A stretch of DNA of 64,000 nucleotides from Microcoleus sp. bin48.metabat.b7b8b9.023 (GCF_013299185.1 NZ_JAAFKG010000015.1:56639-120638), one strand, 5' to 3'. Numbered from the stretch's first letter, positions 25,958-34,880 are shown. Notes: generated from the sequence alone by a model not told the origin. Numbers and translations: made by a program.

Positions 25958-25964
25958 GATGCAA

Positions 25965-26861
25965 TTAATGTTTCTTGAGCAACTTTTTGAGCAATTTGGG
26001 AACCTCCGAAGGCCGAGCAGCTACGGGTATTTCCGCCTCTTCAAAAGCAGCCATTTTGTTCTCTACCGTAACACCAAAGGCTTTCTGGGCAGCAGCGCGA
26101 GAACTGATCAGGATGCCGGCATGGCCCAAGGACGGGCCCTTGGGAGCGTAGCGGCCTGCCAAATAAGCAACCACAGGTTTGTCGATCGCCGAAGCGATGT
26201 AAGAAGCAGCAGCTTGTTCGCTCCAACCGCCAACTTCCCCAATCAAAACCATCGCCTCCGTACTGTCATCTTCGTCCAAAAGTTGCAGCCACTGCATAAA
26301 AGAAGAACCCACAATCGCGTCGCAGCCAATACAAACCGCCATCGACTGTCCCAAACCAGCCTCAGTCAATTCGAGAGCAACTTCGTAAGTCAAAGTGCTG
26401 CTGCGGCTGATTACCCCGATCGAGCCGGGAGTGTAGAATTCCTTGGGGTGAGTTCCCAGCAGCAGTTTGTCAGGGACAATAATCCCCGGACTGTTGGGCC
26501 CGATCACTAAAGTTTCTGTGGCCTCTGCCTTTCTGACTAAGCGCACCATATCCAGAGGAGGCACTCCCTCAGTGACGATCGCGATTTGCCGAATTCCTGC
26601 CGCGATCGCTTCTAGAGCCGCATCCAGCACCCAGTAAGCGTCTACCAAAATTACCGTAGTGTCAACATGACCCACTGCCGCCACAGCTTCTTCTACCAAA
26701 TCAAAAATAGGAATTCCCTCCAACTCCTCCCCTCCCCTACCGGGACTGACACCGGCGACTACATTAGTGCCGTATGCTTTCATCATCAGGGCGGCGCGGG
26801 TTGAGGCGGGAGATTCTGTAATGCCCTGTACTAGGACTTTGCTTTCAGGAGTTAAATTCAT
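25965..26861 (-). CDS. sucD: Succinate-CoA ligase alpha subunit
   Basis: A 298-residue alpha subunit with an N-terminal CoA-binding Rossmann domain (V-L-V-Q-G-I-T, near 9-15), G-V-S-P-G-R-G-G, and G-P-N-S-P-G-I-I in the middle. The phospho-histidine loop G-P-S-L-G-H-A-G-I-L-I is near residue 245. With SucC it interconverts succinyl-CoA and succinate with ATP or GTP formation. It is downstream of sucC by 85 bp on the same strand, so probably one operon (sucC then sucD). Confidence 0.95.
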   Translation of the reverse strand: MNLTPESKVLVQGITESPASTRAALMMKAYGTNVVAGVSPGRGGEELEGIPIFDLVEEAVAAVGHVDTTVILVDAYWVLDAALEAIAAGIRQIAIVTEGVPPLDMVRLVRKAEATETLVIGPNSPGIIVPDKLLLGTHPKEFYTPGSIGVISRSSTLTYEVALELTEAGLGQSMAVCIGCDAIVGSSFMQWLQLLDEDDSTEAMVLIGEVGGWSEQAAASYIASAIDKPVVAYLAGRYAPKGPSLGHAGILISSRAAAQKAFGVTVENKMAAFEEAEIPVAARPSEVPKLLKKLLKKH

Positions 26862-26946
26862 TTTTTCCTAGTTAACACTCAATCTTTCAAAAGCAGAAGG
26901 CTTTCATAATTTTGTCCAGAGTTCTCGTTTTGCCGATCGACTGTCG

Positions 26947-28176
26947 CTACTTGGCAGATGATACAGCTTGAGTCGCAGCTTCATCTAAAGTGCTAGCTAG
27001 CTGCACGGGCAACTGTCCGAAACGCTTTTTAACAGCATCAGCATCGATCTCTACCAGGCGCAGCACAACTTGAATGTGCCGGTTGGCGCGAGCTTTTCGT
27101 TCCAAATAGCCCGCTATGGCTGTGATGATTTCCTCGCTCTTGGAAGCACTGTCCAAAATATTTACAAGTATCACCTTAACGCTTTTATCCTGAGCGACCA
27201 ACTCCAGACCCAACTCGGTGCGCTCGCGCAGGGCATTTACTGCATGGTAACGATCTAAAGAACCCAGGTTGACAAAATTAGCCGGTTTTCCTCGTTGGTG
27301 AGCTACAGCATCCAGAGTTGCCATTGTCAGGCCCACTCCGTTGCACAAAATCCCGACATTCCCCTCTAGTTCCACTAATTCCAGAGATGCGGAATTCGAG
27401 ATTGGGGATTGAGGTTTGGAGTCAAACTGCGACGGCGACTGCTGCGACTTTGAGTTGGAATTCCGGCGATCGCCCCCAGAGGCACTTCTCCTCTCCTCTC
27501 CCAACCAACTGCTTTGCTTTTTACCCGAAAGTGGTATCAAGTCTGGATGCCGCCCCAAGGCATCGTCGTTGGCGCTGACTTTACCGTCTAAAGCCATTAA
27601 CTCTCCTGTTGGACTGATGCCGAGAGGATTGATTTCTACTAAATCTAAATCCTTTTGGACAAACAACCGATACATTTTCTCGACAATTGTACTCACCGAT
27701 TGAATCAAATCTCCTTGCAATCCCATTTTCAACATCAGACGCCTCGCGTAGAAAGGCGAAAATTCCTGATCTACGGCAACTTGCTGCATTTGGTCGATCG
27801 ACCCTTCGACATCCATACCTCCTTGTCTGGAACCCAGAAGTACCGGGCGGCGGGCGATCGGGTCTAGGAGTACGGCTAGGTACAATTCTTGGTCAGCATT
27901 GTACTTTGCTTCTGCTAACAGGACTTGCGGATATTCATCCTCGATCGGCAAATTAAAAATTGTTTGAGCCGCAGCAACTGCGTCGATCGTATTTTCCACA
28001 AATTTAATGCCACCCGCCCGGCCTCGTCCCCCAGCCCGCACTTGCGACTTCAGTACAACTGGGTAAGGAATTTTCAGCCCTTTGAGGTCGGCGGGTTTGT
28101 CAATCCGCTGCGACGGCAAAATCGGAATTGCCATCTGACGAAATAAAGATTTGGCTTGGTACTCTAACAAATCCAT
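26947..28176 (-). CDS. sucC: Succinate-CoA ligase beta subunit with linker insertion
   Basis: 409 residues from ATG 28176 (M-D-L-L-E-Y-Q-A-K), preferred over an upstream in-frame ATG at 28209. ATP-grasp signatures include V-V-L-K-S-Q-V-R-A-G-G-R-G-R-A-G-G (41-57) and D-L-D-L-V-E-I-N-P-L (176-185), and the ligase domain starts near 272 (G-N-V-G-I-L-C-N-G). Residues about 217-264 are a low-complexity Ser/Gln/Arg linker absent from usual SucC, encoded by repeat-like DNA (about 27385-27530). Partner of sucD. Confidence 0.93.
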   Translation of the reverse strand: MDLLEYQAKSLFRQMAIPILPSQRIDKPADLKGLKIPYPVVLKSQVRAGGRGRAGGIKFVENTIDAVAAAQTIFNLPIEDEYPQVLLAEAKYNADQELYLAVLLDPIARRPVLLGSRQGGMDVEGSIDQMQQVAVDQEFSPFYARRLMLKMGLQGDLIQSVSTIVEKMYRLFVQKDLDLVEINPLGISPTGELMALDGKVSANDDALGRHPDLIPLSGKKQSSWLGEERRSASGGDRRNSNSKSQQSPSQFDSKPQSPISNSASLELVELEGNVGILCNGVGLTMATLDAVAHQRGKPANFVNLGSLDRYHAVNALRERTELGLELVAQDKSVKVILVNILDSASKSEEIITAIAGYLERKARANRHIQVVLRLVEIDADAVKKRFGQLPVQLASTLDEAATQAVSSAK

Positions 28177-28346
28177 TTTTAATAACGGGTGACGGGTATT
28201 TGGCAACAAGCAATTCGTCGTTTTTGGCGATTCATTATTAATAGATAATAATTGGCTTTATGTCAAGTTGAAAGTTAAAATTTATGGCTTTTATCTTTTG
28301 ATTCTCAACTTTTATATTGCCGATTACTTATTTGGTATTGCTGGCA

Positions 28347-28447
28347 TATAGCGCTTCTCAGAAAAGTGAGGTATGCCCTATGCCCTATGCCCGGTTTGGC
28401 CTATGCCCTATCCCCATGAGTACCTCATCTTTTTGATAAAGGCTATA
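28347..28447. mobile_element. MITE-like TATAGCC element, copy B
   Basis: 101 bp with ends TATAGCGCTTCTCAGAAAA and its complement-like GATAAAGGCTATA, flanking two GAGGTA/TACCTC internal arms. The centre is a TATGCCC repeat interrupted by GGTTTGGCC. No coding capacity. Confidence 0.75.
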
Positions 28448-28543
28448 TCACTTATTGCCTATGCTGTGTTTGTACTTTTTTTTTGCGATCGACAATTGCC
28501 AGATTTGACTGGCTCGGGCGGGACAGAGTAGGGAGATGGTTAG
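28448..28543. other. Intergenic spacer between two MITE copies
   Basis: AT-rich segment containing a poly-T run near 28478-28486 followed by a HIP-like site. No gene or known element was recognised. Confidence 0.4.
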
Positions 28544-28631
28544 TATAGCCTTTCAAGCTCTCATATGAGGTACTCATGGGCATAGGGCATGGGGTATAGG
28601 GCATACTTCACCACGCTTGAGAACCGCTATA
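28544..28631. mobile_element. MITE-like TATAGCC element, copy C
   Basis: 88 bp with TATAGCC-TTTCAAGCTCTCA at the left and GCTTGAGAACCGCTATA at the right, and the same GGGCATAGGGCATGGGG centre as copy A. The terminal repeats are more diverged than in the other copies. Confidence 0.7.
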
Positions 28632-28828
28632 GTTGTTTTTTCTTCGGAGTTTTGGCAATACTGTTTCTAGATATTTCTGGGAGCTAATTATCAATTGATT
28701 CCAATTAAATTAATCTAATCAAGCATTAAATACGACTTGCTTTCAAGCTTGTCACGTGTATTTTATCCTTTTTTCCGGATAACAAATAACTCCTTCCAAA
28801 TAAATAATGACTAATGACTCCTTCCTTC

Positions 28829-28955
28829 TGACAACTGCCAACTGCCAACTCTCAACTCTCAACTGACTCCTTCCTTCTGTCAACTGTCAACTGTCAACTG
28901 TCAACTGTCAACTGTCAACTGTCAACTGTCAACTGTCAACTGTCAACTGTCAACT
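28829..28955. repeat. Heptamer array running into a coding region
   Basis: About 13 copies of CAACTGT (some CAACTCT and CAACTGC variants) with two intervening ACTCCTTCCTTCTG segments. The right end overlaps the 3' end of the GT2 gene: bases 28936-28955 code the final residues and stop codon. Confidence 0.95.
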
Positions 28956-30459
28956 TAGCAGTGCCTTGATGGACAGTTTTAACCCATTTCAGCCGCTTGG
29001 GACGCACCGAAATCCGAGCCGTCACAATCCCTACCAGCAGCCAGTGCAACATATACACAGTACCCCGCAGCGTTTGCAGCAAGGTGACAAAAACTCTTTT
29101 AATGTCAAATTTAGTCTCTTTGCGAGTGCGGCGCAAACCGACAAACATTCCCACCACTGACAAGGTAAGAGTCATTACAGTTATGGGACTGGCGATCGGC
29201 ATCCGGCGCAGGGCAATTGACATCAAAAAGTCAGGTAGCGCTACTGTCGGCAAGAAATATTGAGATACCCAAAATCCAAATAAATCCCAAGTTTTCCCCG
29301 TTCCCATCCGGTTGCGTAAAATTAGCTGCCAGTAGTCAAGATAACGCTGATAGCCACCTTCTGCCCACCGATTGCGCTGGTGCCACAGGGCGCGAGCGTT
29401 GGTAACTCCTTCTTCTGACACGGCTGGGAAAGCCAGAAATTCAATGTCCCACTGGTCTAGGTGCAGCCTCACGGTCAAATCCAAGTCGTCGGTAATGGTT
29501 TCCTCGTTCCAGCCGCCACAGCTTTCTAAGGCAGTGCGGCGCATGAATTGGCCGTTGCCGCGCAATTCTCCAATGCCGCCGATCGCAATCCGCTGCTGTT
29601 GGAAAAAACTATCGAGAGCCATTTCTGCTTCTTGGCCGCGAGTCCACACATTTACTGCTGCATTGGCGATCGCTTTTCTGACTTGCACCGCCCCCACCTT
29701 TTCTCTCTCGAACACCGGCAGCACCCGGCGCAGCAAATCCGGCGTTACCGTCGCGTCGGCGTCAAATATTCCCACAAATTCCCCGCGAGTCAGCGGCAAA
29801 ACTTCATTCAGGGCTCCCGACTTGCCACCGCTGGCATTTGCTCCCCTGCTAAATACTTTGAGCTGCGGGTACTGTTTGGTTAGCTGTTCCAATACTAGGG
29901 CTGTGCCGTCGCTGCTGCGATCGTCGATCGCCCAAACTTCGTAACGGTCGATCGGGTAATCTAGATTGCAGATTGATTGTACGAATCGGGCAATCACCGC
30001 TTCCTCATTTTTCGCCGCCACCAGCAGCGACACGTAGGGCCAATCCTCTCGATTTTCATCGGCCAGAGGCGGCAGTGCGGGGTTGGGATGGGCAAACAAC
30101 ACTCGAAATGCTTGCATCCACAGCAGTCCCGTCAAACCCCACACTACCCACGCACCCCAAGAAATCAAGTGTAGGGCGATCGTCCCACCCCAAATTGCAG
30201 TTAGCAACGCAGCGGCTTTTCCCCGCCGTCCCCGATACAGATTTTGAGGAAAAGAGGGAGATCCCGGCACAGACACCGCCACCGGGAGCTCTGATGAAGT
30301 TTCCGCGTCAAACACCCTGTCGCCAATGTCTGGTATGGCAAATATTTTGCCGAGCTTGGAGTTCGAGGTCAAACTCTTGAGCTCTTCTTGAGCTAGATCG
30401 GGGATGTCCAACTTAAGCTCGCTGCGAGCGTCGTTTTCCGGCCAAGAACTCTCCTGCAT
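28936..30459 (-). CDS. Membrane processive glycosyltransferase, GT2
   Basis: A 507-residue protein. A hydrophilic N-terminus (about 85 residues) is followed by two TM helices, then a GT2 domain with V-S-L-L-V-A-A-K-N-E-E, D-D-R-S-S-D-G-T, F-V-G-I-F-D-A-D-A (DXD), T-D-D-L-D-L-T-V and the acceptor motif Q-R-N-R-W, then four C-terminal TM helices. The D-D-D-QxxRW set marks a processive or cellulose-synthase-like beta-glycosyltransferase. The product is unknown. The C-terminus (K-L-T-V-D-S) is encoded by a heptamer array. Confidence 0.88.
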   Translation of the reverse strand: MQESSWPENDARSELKLDIPDLAQEELKSLTSNSKLGKIFAIPDIGDRVFDAETSSELPVAVSVPGSPSFPQNLYRGRRGKAAALLTAIWGGTIALHLISWGAWVVWGLTGLLWMQAFRVLFAHPNPALPPLADENREDWPYVSLLVAAKNEEAVIARFVQSICNLDYPIDRYEVWAIDDRSSDGTALVLEQLTKQYPQLKVFSRGANASGGKSGALNEVLPLTRGEFVGIFDADATVTPDLLRRVLPVFEREKVGAVQVRKAIANAAVNVWTRGQEAEMALDSFFQQQRIAIGGIGELRGNGQFMRRTALESCGGWNEETITDDLDLTVRLHLDQWDIEFLAFPAVSEEGVTNARALWHQRNRWAEGGYQRYLDYWQLILRNRMGTGKTWDLFGFWVSQYFLPTVALPDFLMSIALRRMPIASPITVMTLTLSVVGMFVGLRRTRKETKFDIKRVFVTLLQTLRGTVYMLHWLLVGIVTARISVRPKRLKWVKTVHQGTAKLTVDS

Positions 30460-30845
30460 AAGTTACTTGATTCAACCACCAATAGTTTTTGATTTTAGAG
30501 ATAAGTATCCACTGTACCAGTTTCTGGGCTTTTGTCGAAATCTGACCGGAACTCGTTTGTGCGCGATCGCCCAAGAGTACGGCACTGCTAAACTGGAATT
30601 GCATAGAGTATTGGGGATGATTCATCCAAAAACGGATACCAGCCAGCGACTTAAGTCATTCGCCACGCCAAATTTTAGACTCCTGTTCAAACTCGCCACT
30701 TCAGCAGATTCATCTGTTCCTGTAAATCTAAAATCTAAAATCTAAAATCCCCAAATCCAAAATAGACTGAGTTTTGCTTGCGATCGACCAGGAATATCTG
30801 CTAGTTTTTGCAGATGATCTCAACCCACTGTCAGGATGCGGAAAT
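30460..30845. other. Intergenic with short AAATCTAAA tandem
   Basis: A tandem of AAATCTAAAATCT-type repeats covers about 30724-30763, just before the EbsA-like gene. No gene was recognised in the remainder. The space lies between divergent genes, so both promoters should be here. Confidence 0.5.
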
Positions 30846-31220
30846 ATGTCTCTTCCTCAAATTAAACCAGCCGACGACAAAGAAGTGAAAGTTTATTCGC
30901 CTTTCTATCAAGAGCCCAGGCGCAAGTTCTTGCCGATCGCTATTGGCCTCTACAAGCTCAAAAGCTTGGAGGGGGCAAGAAAAATTGACGGAGGTGAAGA
31001 TATACCCTTTGTCGCTAGTTGGAATATCTCGTCGCTGCCGATGGATTTGACCCGCTGTCGGGTGTTGTTTGACGGTAATGCTGAACTCAGCTACGAAGTG
31101 ACTATGCAAAGTTCTGAGTTTGTCAGTTGCTTAATTGAGGTACTCCTGACTTTTCAGCGGACTCGTACCGTCGATTTTTCTAAAACGTTTTACCGCAAGC
31201 TGATGCGTATGGATGACTAA
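30846..31220 (+). CDS. EbsA-family (type IV pilus/biofilm suppression) protein
   Basis: 124 residues from ATG 30846 (M-S-L-P-Q-I-K-P), preferred over the upstream frame start at 30774. The pattern Y-x-P-F-Y-Q-x-x-R-R-x-x-L-P-I-A-I-x-L-Y, G-A-R-K-I-D-G-G-E-D-I-P-F-V-A-S-W-N and L-T-R-C-R-V-L-F-D-G-N-A-E-L-S-Y-E-V-T is what I recall of cyanobacterial EbsA, a type IV pilus-associated factor in Synechococcus that suppresses biofilm formation. Recognition is from memory of the family. Confidence 0.62.
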   Translation: MSLPQIKPADDKEVKVYSPFYQEPRRKFLPIAIGLYKLKSLEGARKIDGGEDIPFVASWNISSLPMDLTRCRVLFDGNAELSYEVTMQSSEFVSCLIEVLLTFQRTRTVDFSKTFYRKLMRMDD

Positions 31221-31583
31221 TTGATGACTAATTTTCACCGCACCCGCGCTCCCAAAAGTTTGTAATTGATTGCGGCCCTAAGCAATGCGCACTAAATGTA
31301 ATGCCATTGGGACGGCGAGATTATATTATTGGTGCGCTATTTCTATTTTGAGGAGTTACTAGAAAGCATGGGTTTAAAGCGAGAACTGCGATCGGGAGAA
31401 ATAAAAAGCAGATCTATCGGCTAAAGTCGCAAAAAATATGAAAATAAAGATGTCAAAAAAGCTAACAAAAGGGTGGCGAATAAATGAATAAAAGTTTGCC
31501 TCAAAAAAACAATCGGCGCAAAAGTGACAAAATCAAGTATAAGCATATTGCGAAATTGACTCGCAATGCTGAAATACTGTTGA
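31221..31583. other. Intergenic before the TnpB element, with a small interrupted ORF
   Basis: An ATG at 31484 opens a basic 33-residue frame (N-K-S-L-P-Q-K-N-N-R-R-K-S-D-K) that runs into the end of the TnpB element, where it stops at 31603. A second short frame starts at about 31370 behind a GAGGAG site. Otherwise nothing was recognised. Confidence 0.4.
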
Positions 31584-31800
31584 TTGACACTCCCCGGCCT
31601 TAAAGGCGCGGGGATTCTAATTTCAACGTCAGAACTTGCTCAACCAGGCTTTCACCAAGCAGAGTAGAGGTTCCAACTCCATTAGCGTTACTTCGGGACT
31701 GCCCGTCCCTAGATCTTGCTTTGAGCAAAATGTTAATTGCCGCGTTTGTATCTCGGTGCAAGGTGCAACCGCACTGACAGGTATGAGTCCTAACACTCAG
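31584..31800 (-). ncRNA. Putative TnpB guide (omega) RNA region
   Basis: In characterised TnpB elements the guide RNA covers the 3' end of tnpB and the right end, and its last hairpin abuts the flank used as guide. Here the tnpB stop (31600-31602) falls inside the right-end hairpin, matching that layout. The 5' limit given is arbitrary. Confidence 0.4.
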
Positions 31801-32805
31801 AGACTTTTTGACCCTTCGCTTGCACTGACTGCACGTCTGGCTGGTGTAGTGAGGGGGGACGGCAACAGCTAATTTCCCAAACTTAGCAGCAAAATAGTCG
31901 ATCCACATCCTAAACAGATACCAGCTAGCATCCGCAATAGACTTAGCTAGGCAGTGGTTTTTCTGCATATTGCTAACCTTTAAGTCTTCATAGGCTACTA
32001 AGTCGTTAGACTTGCATAGCTGGCGCGCCAACCCTTTGGCGTGTTCGTTCCGCTGCCTACTTACTCTTAAATGTTTTCTGGAATATTTAATCCTTGCTTT
32101 ACGGCGATTGTTCGATCCTTTCTGTTTCTTGTAGATTAGACGCTGGGCGTGCTTGATACTCGGTTCAGACTTTCTCAAGAATTTCGGATTGGGTTCGTGA
32201 TGTCCGTTAGAATCTGTATAGAAAGACTCCAGACCAACATCTAAACCAAGCTCTTTCCCCGTTTTTGGCTGAATATCTCGGCACTCAACATCGACGCAAA
32301 ACTGACAGTAATATCCATCAGCACGGCGCACTAACCTCACTCGCTTGATGGCTGCCACTGGGTAAGTATGGATGTCCCATTTACCTAGCAGCTTTAGCTC
32401 CCCAATACCTTTTTTGTCGGTAAAAGTGATGCGCCGCTTGATTGGATGAAGCGACCACCCACTTGTTTTGTACTCAACAGAGCGGTTGGAGCGCACAAAT
32501 CTGGGATAGCCTTTTTTGCCCGGTCGGTTTTTTTTACAGTTGTCGTAGAACCGAGATATAGACAGCCATCCCCGCTCGGCAGCAGCTTGTACCGCCATCG
32601 CGTTAAGCTCTTTAACAAAGGCGAATTCGTGGCGCAGTTTTGTCGAATACTTGTTCAAAGCAAACCGATCGATTTTGTCTTCCCGGGCCGCGTCCATCCA
32701 GTAACGGATCGATTTGTTGCGGATGAATTGCACCGTGCGAATAGCTTCATCGATCGCCAGATATTGAGTTGATTTCGCCTTGACTTTGTACTCTAAAACT
32801 AGCAT
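31600..32805 (-). CDS. tnpB: TnpB, RNA-guided endonuclease of a transposon
   Basis: A 401-residue OrfB/TnpB protein with the RuvC-like catalytic set: D in L-G-L-D-V-G-L-E, E in V-A-Y-E-D-L-K, and D in H-R-D-T-N-A-A. A zinc-finger C-S-Q-C-K-R-R-V...C-Q-C-G-C lies between the last two. The N-terminal helix-turn-helix/arginine-rich region is complete and there is no internal stop, so it may be active. It is AT-poorer than expected for a recent transfer and carries HIP-like sites, so it has probably resided for some time. Confidence 0.92.
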   Translation of the reverse strand: MLVLEYKVKAKSTQYLAIDEAIRTVQFIRNKSIRYWMDAAREDKIDRFALNKYSTKLRHEFAFVKELNAMAVQAAAERGWLSISRFYDNCKKNRPGKKGYPRFVRSNRSVEYKTSGWSLHPIKRRITFTDKKGIGELKLLGKWDIHTYPVAAIKRVRLVRRADGYYCQFCVDVECRDIQPKTGKELGLDVGLESFYTDSNGHHEPNPKFLRKSEPSIKHAQRLIYKKQKGSNNRRKARIKYSRKHLRVSRQRNEHAKGLARQLCKSNDLVAYEDLKVSNMQKNHCLAKSIADASWYLFRMWIDYFAAKFGKLAVAVPPHYTSQTCSQCKRRVKKSLSVRTHTCQCGCTLHRDTNAAINILLKARSRDGQSRSNANGVGTSTLLGESLVEQVLTLKLESPRL

Positions 32806-32976
32806 TGTTTCGACCTTTTGGCTGCGATCTCATGCTACCATATATTTGACATCAATCCGGGATTTTTTGAAGAATTAAAGCCGTCCTATAAGGACGGGGT
32901 TTTAGACCCAGTTTTCTGATAAACTAAATTTATTTGAATAGACAGGTCCAAATTGAGGAGAGAAGGCGTACCCAAA

Positions 32977-34050
32977 TTGACTAAATATTTACTGATCGGT
33001 TCGACAAAAGCTTACAGCGGTAAGTCCGCGATCGCCCTGGGGATGGCCCTCGCACTCCGGGAACAAGGAATGGCAATCGCCTACGGCAAACCGCTGGGAA
33101 CCTGTTTCAGCTCGGAGGGAGCTGGAGTGGCGGAGGAAGATGTGCGGTTCGCGGTAGAGACGCTTAAACTCTCAGAAAGTCAGATGCCGTCAACACTGCT
33201 GTATTTGGACGAAGAGACGGTTCACAAGCGTTTGCGCCAAGAAGACAAGACAGATTACCGCCAGTCTCTGGCGCAATATTTGCAAAATCCCAACGGAGAT
33301 TTGGTGCTGTTGGAGGGCCCTGCTAATTTGGAGGAAGGCAGTCTGTTTGACTTGTCTTTGTCTCAAATCGCTGATGCCGTTGATGCCTCTGTGCTGCTGG
33401 TAGTGCGCCCGATCGAACTTTATATAGACGATTTGCTCTCAGCGAAGCGGCGCTTGGGCTCGCGCTTGCTAGGCGTCGTGCTCAACGACGTTCCCTCCGA
33501 CAAACTTGAATCTGTAACCGCGACTGTGCGCCCTTTTCTGGAAGCTAGCGGTATTCCAGTTTTGGGAATGCTGCCGAGAAGCGCTTTGCTGCGAAGTGTC
33601 AGCGTCAAAGAATTAGTCCACCAATTGAAAGCTGATGTCCTCTGCCGTCGAGACCGCTTGGATTTGATGGTGGAAACATTGACAATTGGTGCGATGAATG
33701 TTAGCTCTGCTATGAAGTATTTCCGCAAAGCCAGAAATATGGCGGTAGTCACCGGGGGCGATCGCACGGACATTCAGCTCGCGGCTCTGGAAAGCTCGAC
33801 TCAGTGCTTAATTCTCACAGGCCACTTGCCTCCTTCTCCTTTGGTAATCGGCAGAGCAGAAGAAATGGAAATTCCAGTTTTATCTGTTGATTTGGATACC
33901 TTAACCACGGTGGAAATTATCGACAGCACCTTTGGCAATGTCCGCCTGCACGAGCCGATCAAGGTGGAATGCGTTAGTCAGCTAATGGCAGAACACTTTG
34001 ACCTTAAGGCCATGATGGGATCATTGGGTTTGGGCGATCGAGTTCATTAA
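32977..34050 (+). CDS. Phosphotransacetylase-family protein with DRTGG domain
   Basis: 357 residues from a TTG at 32977 (L-T-K-Y-L-L-I-G-S-T-K-A-Y-S-G-K-S-A); AAGG at 32963-32966 sits 10 bases upstream, and a second TTG at 32953 is possible. The N-terminal half is a BioD-like P-loop domain (G-S-T-K-A-Y-S-G-K-S) and the C-terminal half a DRTGG domain, the two modules that precede the catalytic PTA domain in long phosphotransacetylases. The catalytic PTA domain is absent, so it is probably regulatory rather than a transferase. Confidence 0.8.
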   Translation: MTKYLLIGSTKAYSGKSAIALGMALALREQGMAIAYGKPLGTCFSSEGAGVAEEDVRFAVETLKLSESQMPSTLLYLDEETVHKRLRQEDKTDYRQSLAQYLQNPNGDLVLLEGPANLEEGSLFDLSLSQIADAVDASVLLVVRPIELYIDDLLSAKRRLGSRLLGVVLNDVPSDKLESVTATVRPFLEASGIPVLGMLPRSALLRSVSVKELVHQLKADVLCRRDRLDLMVETLTIGAMNVSSAMKYFRKARNMAVVTGGDRTDIQLAALESSTQCLILTGHLPPSPLVIGRAEEMEIPVLSVDLDTLTTVEIIDSTFGNVRLHEPIKVECVSQLMAEHFDLKAMMGSLGLGDRVH

Positions 34051-34364
34051 CAAGGGCACCGGAGCTGAAGGTATTCGGCAGGCGGAACTCAGCGAACAAC
34101 ATATTCGGCAGAGGCAGGAAGGCAGAGAGGATTTTTGGTTTATAAAATAAAAACTCAAAATTCTTAAATTCTCAATTTCTATTGAATCGTACCTTCTGCT
34201 CTGGCTGCCGAATGCTTTTAGACATTCTGCCTTCTGGGTTCCTCAAATCTCCCGCTCCTCTAGTCAGATACCGTAAATCAGCAATTCTTAACTTCTTTTT
34301 GGTGGCAATTGCTAGTTAGTCTGCTAGAATCCACAACGTAGTTTTATTTAATTTAATAAATTCT
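34051..34364. other. Intergenic with GCAGGC-type dispersed repeats
   Basis: ATTCGGCAGGCGG-type and ATTCTGCCTTCTG-type fragments form an imperfect inverted pair (about 34070-34245) around AT-rich sequence. Nothing coding was recognised. A promoter for the next gene is expected near 34330. Confidence 0.45.
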
Positions 34365-34868
34365 TTGAGTCAATCAATTGAGCTACCCAGAGTTGATGAT
34401 TTTTTACAAGAACTTGCGGCGATCCAGCAAACAAGCTCCAAGCGGGTTGCTCTTTTGGGTTCTCGCCACGTTCCTATTACCCACCAGCAGCTAATTGAGA
34501 TGCTGAGCTACGCCTTAGTTCTGGGAGGCAACCAGCTCATCACATCCGGGGCTACAGGCACCAATTCAGCCGCAATTCGGGGAGCAATGCGAGCAGATCC
34601 TAATCTGCTGACGGTGATTTTGCCACAAAGCATGAGCCGCCAGCCTCGGGAGTCCCGCGAGCAGCTCGAACAAGTCATACATTTGGTAGAAAATCCCAAA
34701 AATGACAGCTTGTCTCTCCCGGAAGCCAGCGCCATGTGCAATCAGGAGATTATTTCTCGCTGCCAGCAACTGATCTGTTTTGCTTTTCACGAAAGCCACA
34801 CTTTGCTGAAAACTTGCCAGGATGCGGAGGAACAGCGCAAAGTTGTTACTCTGTTCTATTTTGATTGA
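34365..34868 (+). CDS. DprA-like (DNA recombination-mediator A-like) protein
   Basis: 167 residues from a TTG at 34365 (S-Q-S-I-E-L-P-R-V-D-D-F). The body holds R-V-A-L-L-G-S-R-H-V-P, L-I-T-S-G-A-T-G-T-N-S-A-A-I-R-G-A and V-I-L-P-Q-S, the Rossmann-like glycine-rich elements seen in DprA/Smf and in the cyanobacterial proteins annotated as recombination-mediator A. It is shorter than DprA and lacks its flanking domains. A nucleotide or nucleic-acid binding function is likely; the exact role is not known. It precedes the MAPEG gene by 12 bp. Confidence 0.7.
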   Translation: MSQSIELPRVDDFLQELAAIQQTSSKRVALLGSRHVPITHQQLIEMLSYALVLGGNQLITSGATGTNSAAIRGAMRADPNLLTVILPQSMSRQPRESREQLEQVIHLVENPKNDSLSLPEASAMCNQEIISRCQQLICFAFHESHTLLKTCQDAEEQRKVVTLFYFD

Positions 34869-34880
34869 AATGCGAGGCTG

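Larger units (their letters stand above)
31584..32910 (-). mobile_element. IS200/IS605-family solo TnpB element (IS1341 type)
   Basis: Right end: on the minus strand a GC-rich hairpin (CCCCG...CGGGG, about 31592-31613) is followed by GTGTCAA, with the TCAA cleavage-type end at 31584-31587. Left end: a hairpin CCGTCC-TTATA-GGACGG (32881-32897) lies about 75 bp upstream of tnpB; the outer limit near 32910 is approximate. Only tnpB is present, with no TnpA, so mobility would need TnpA in trans. Confidence 0.72.
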
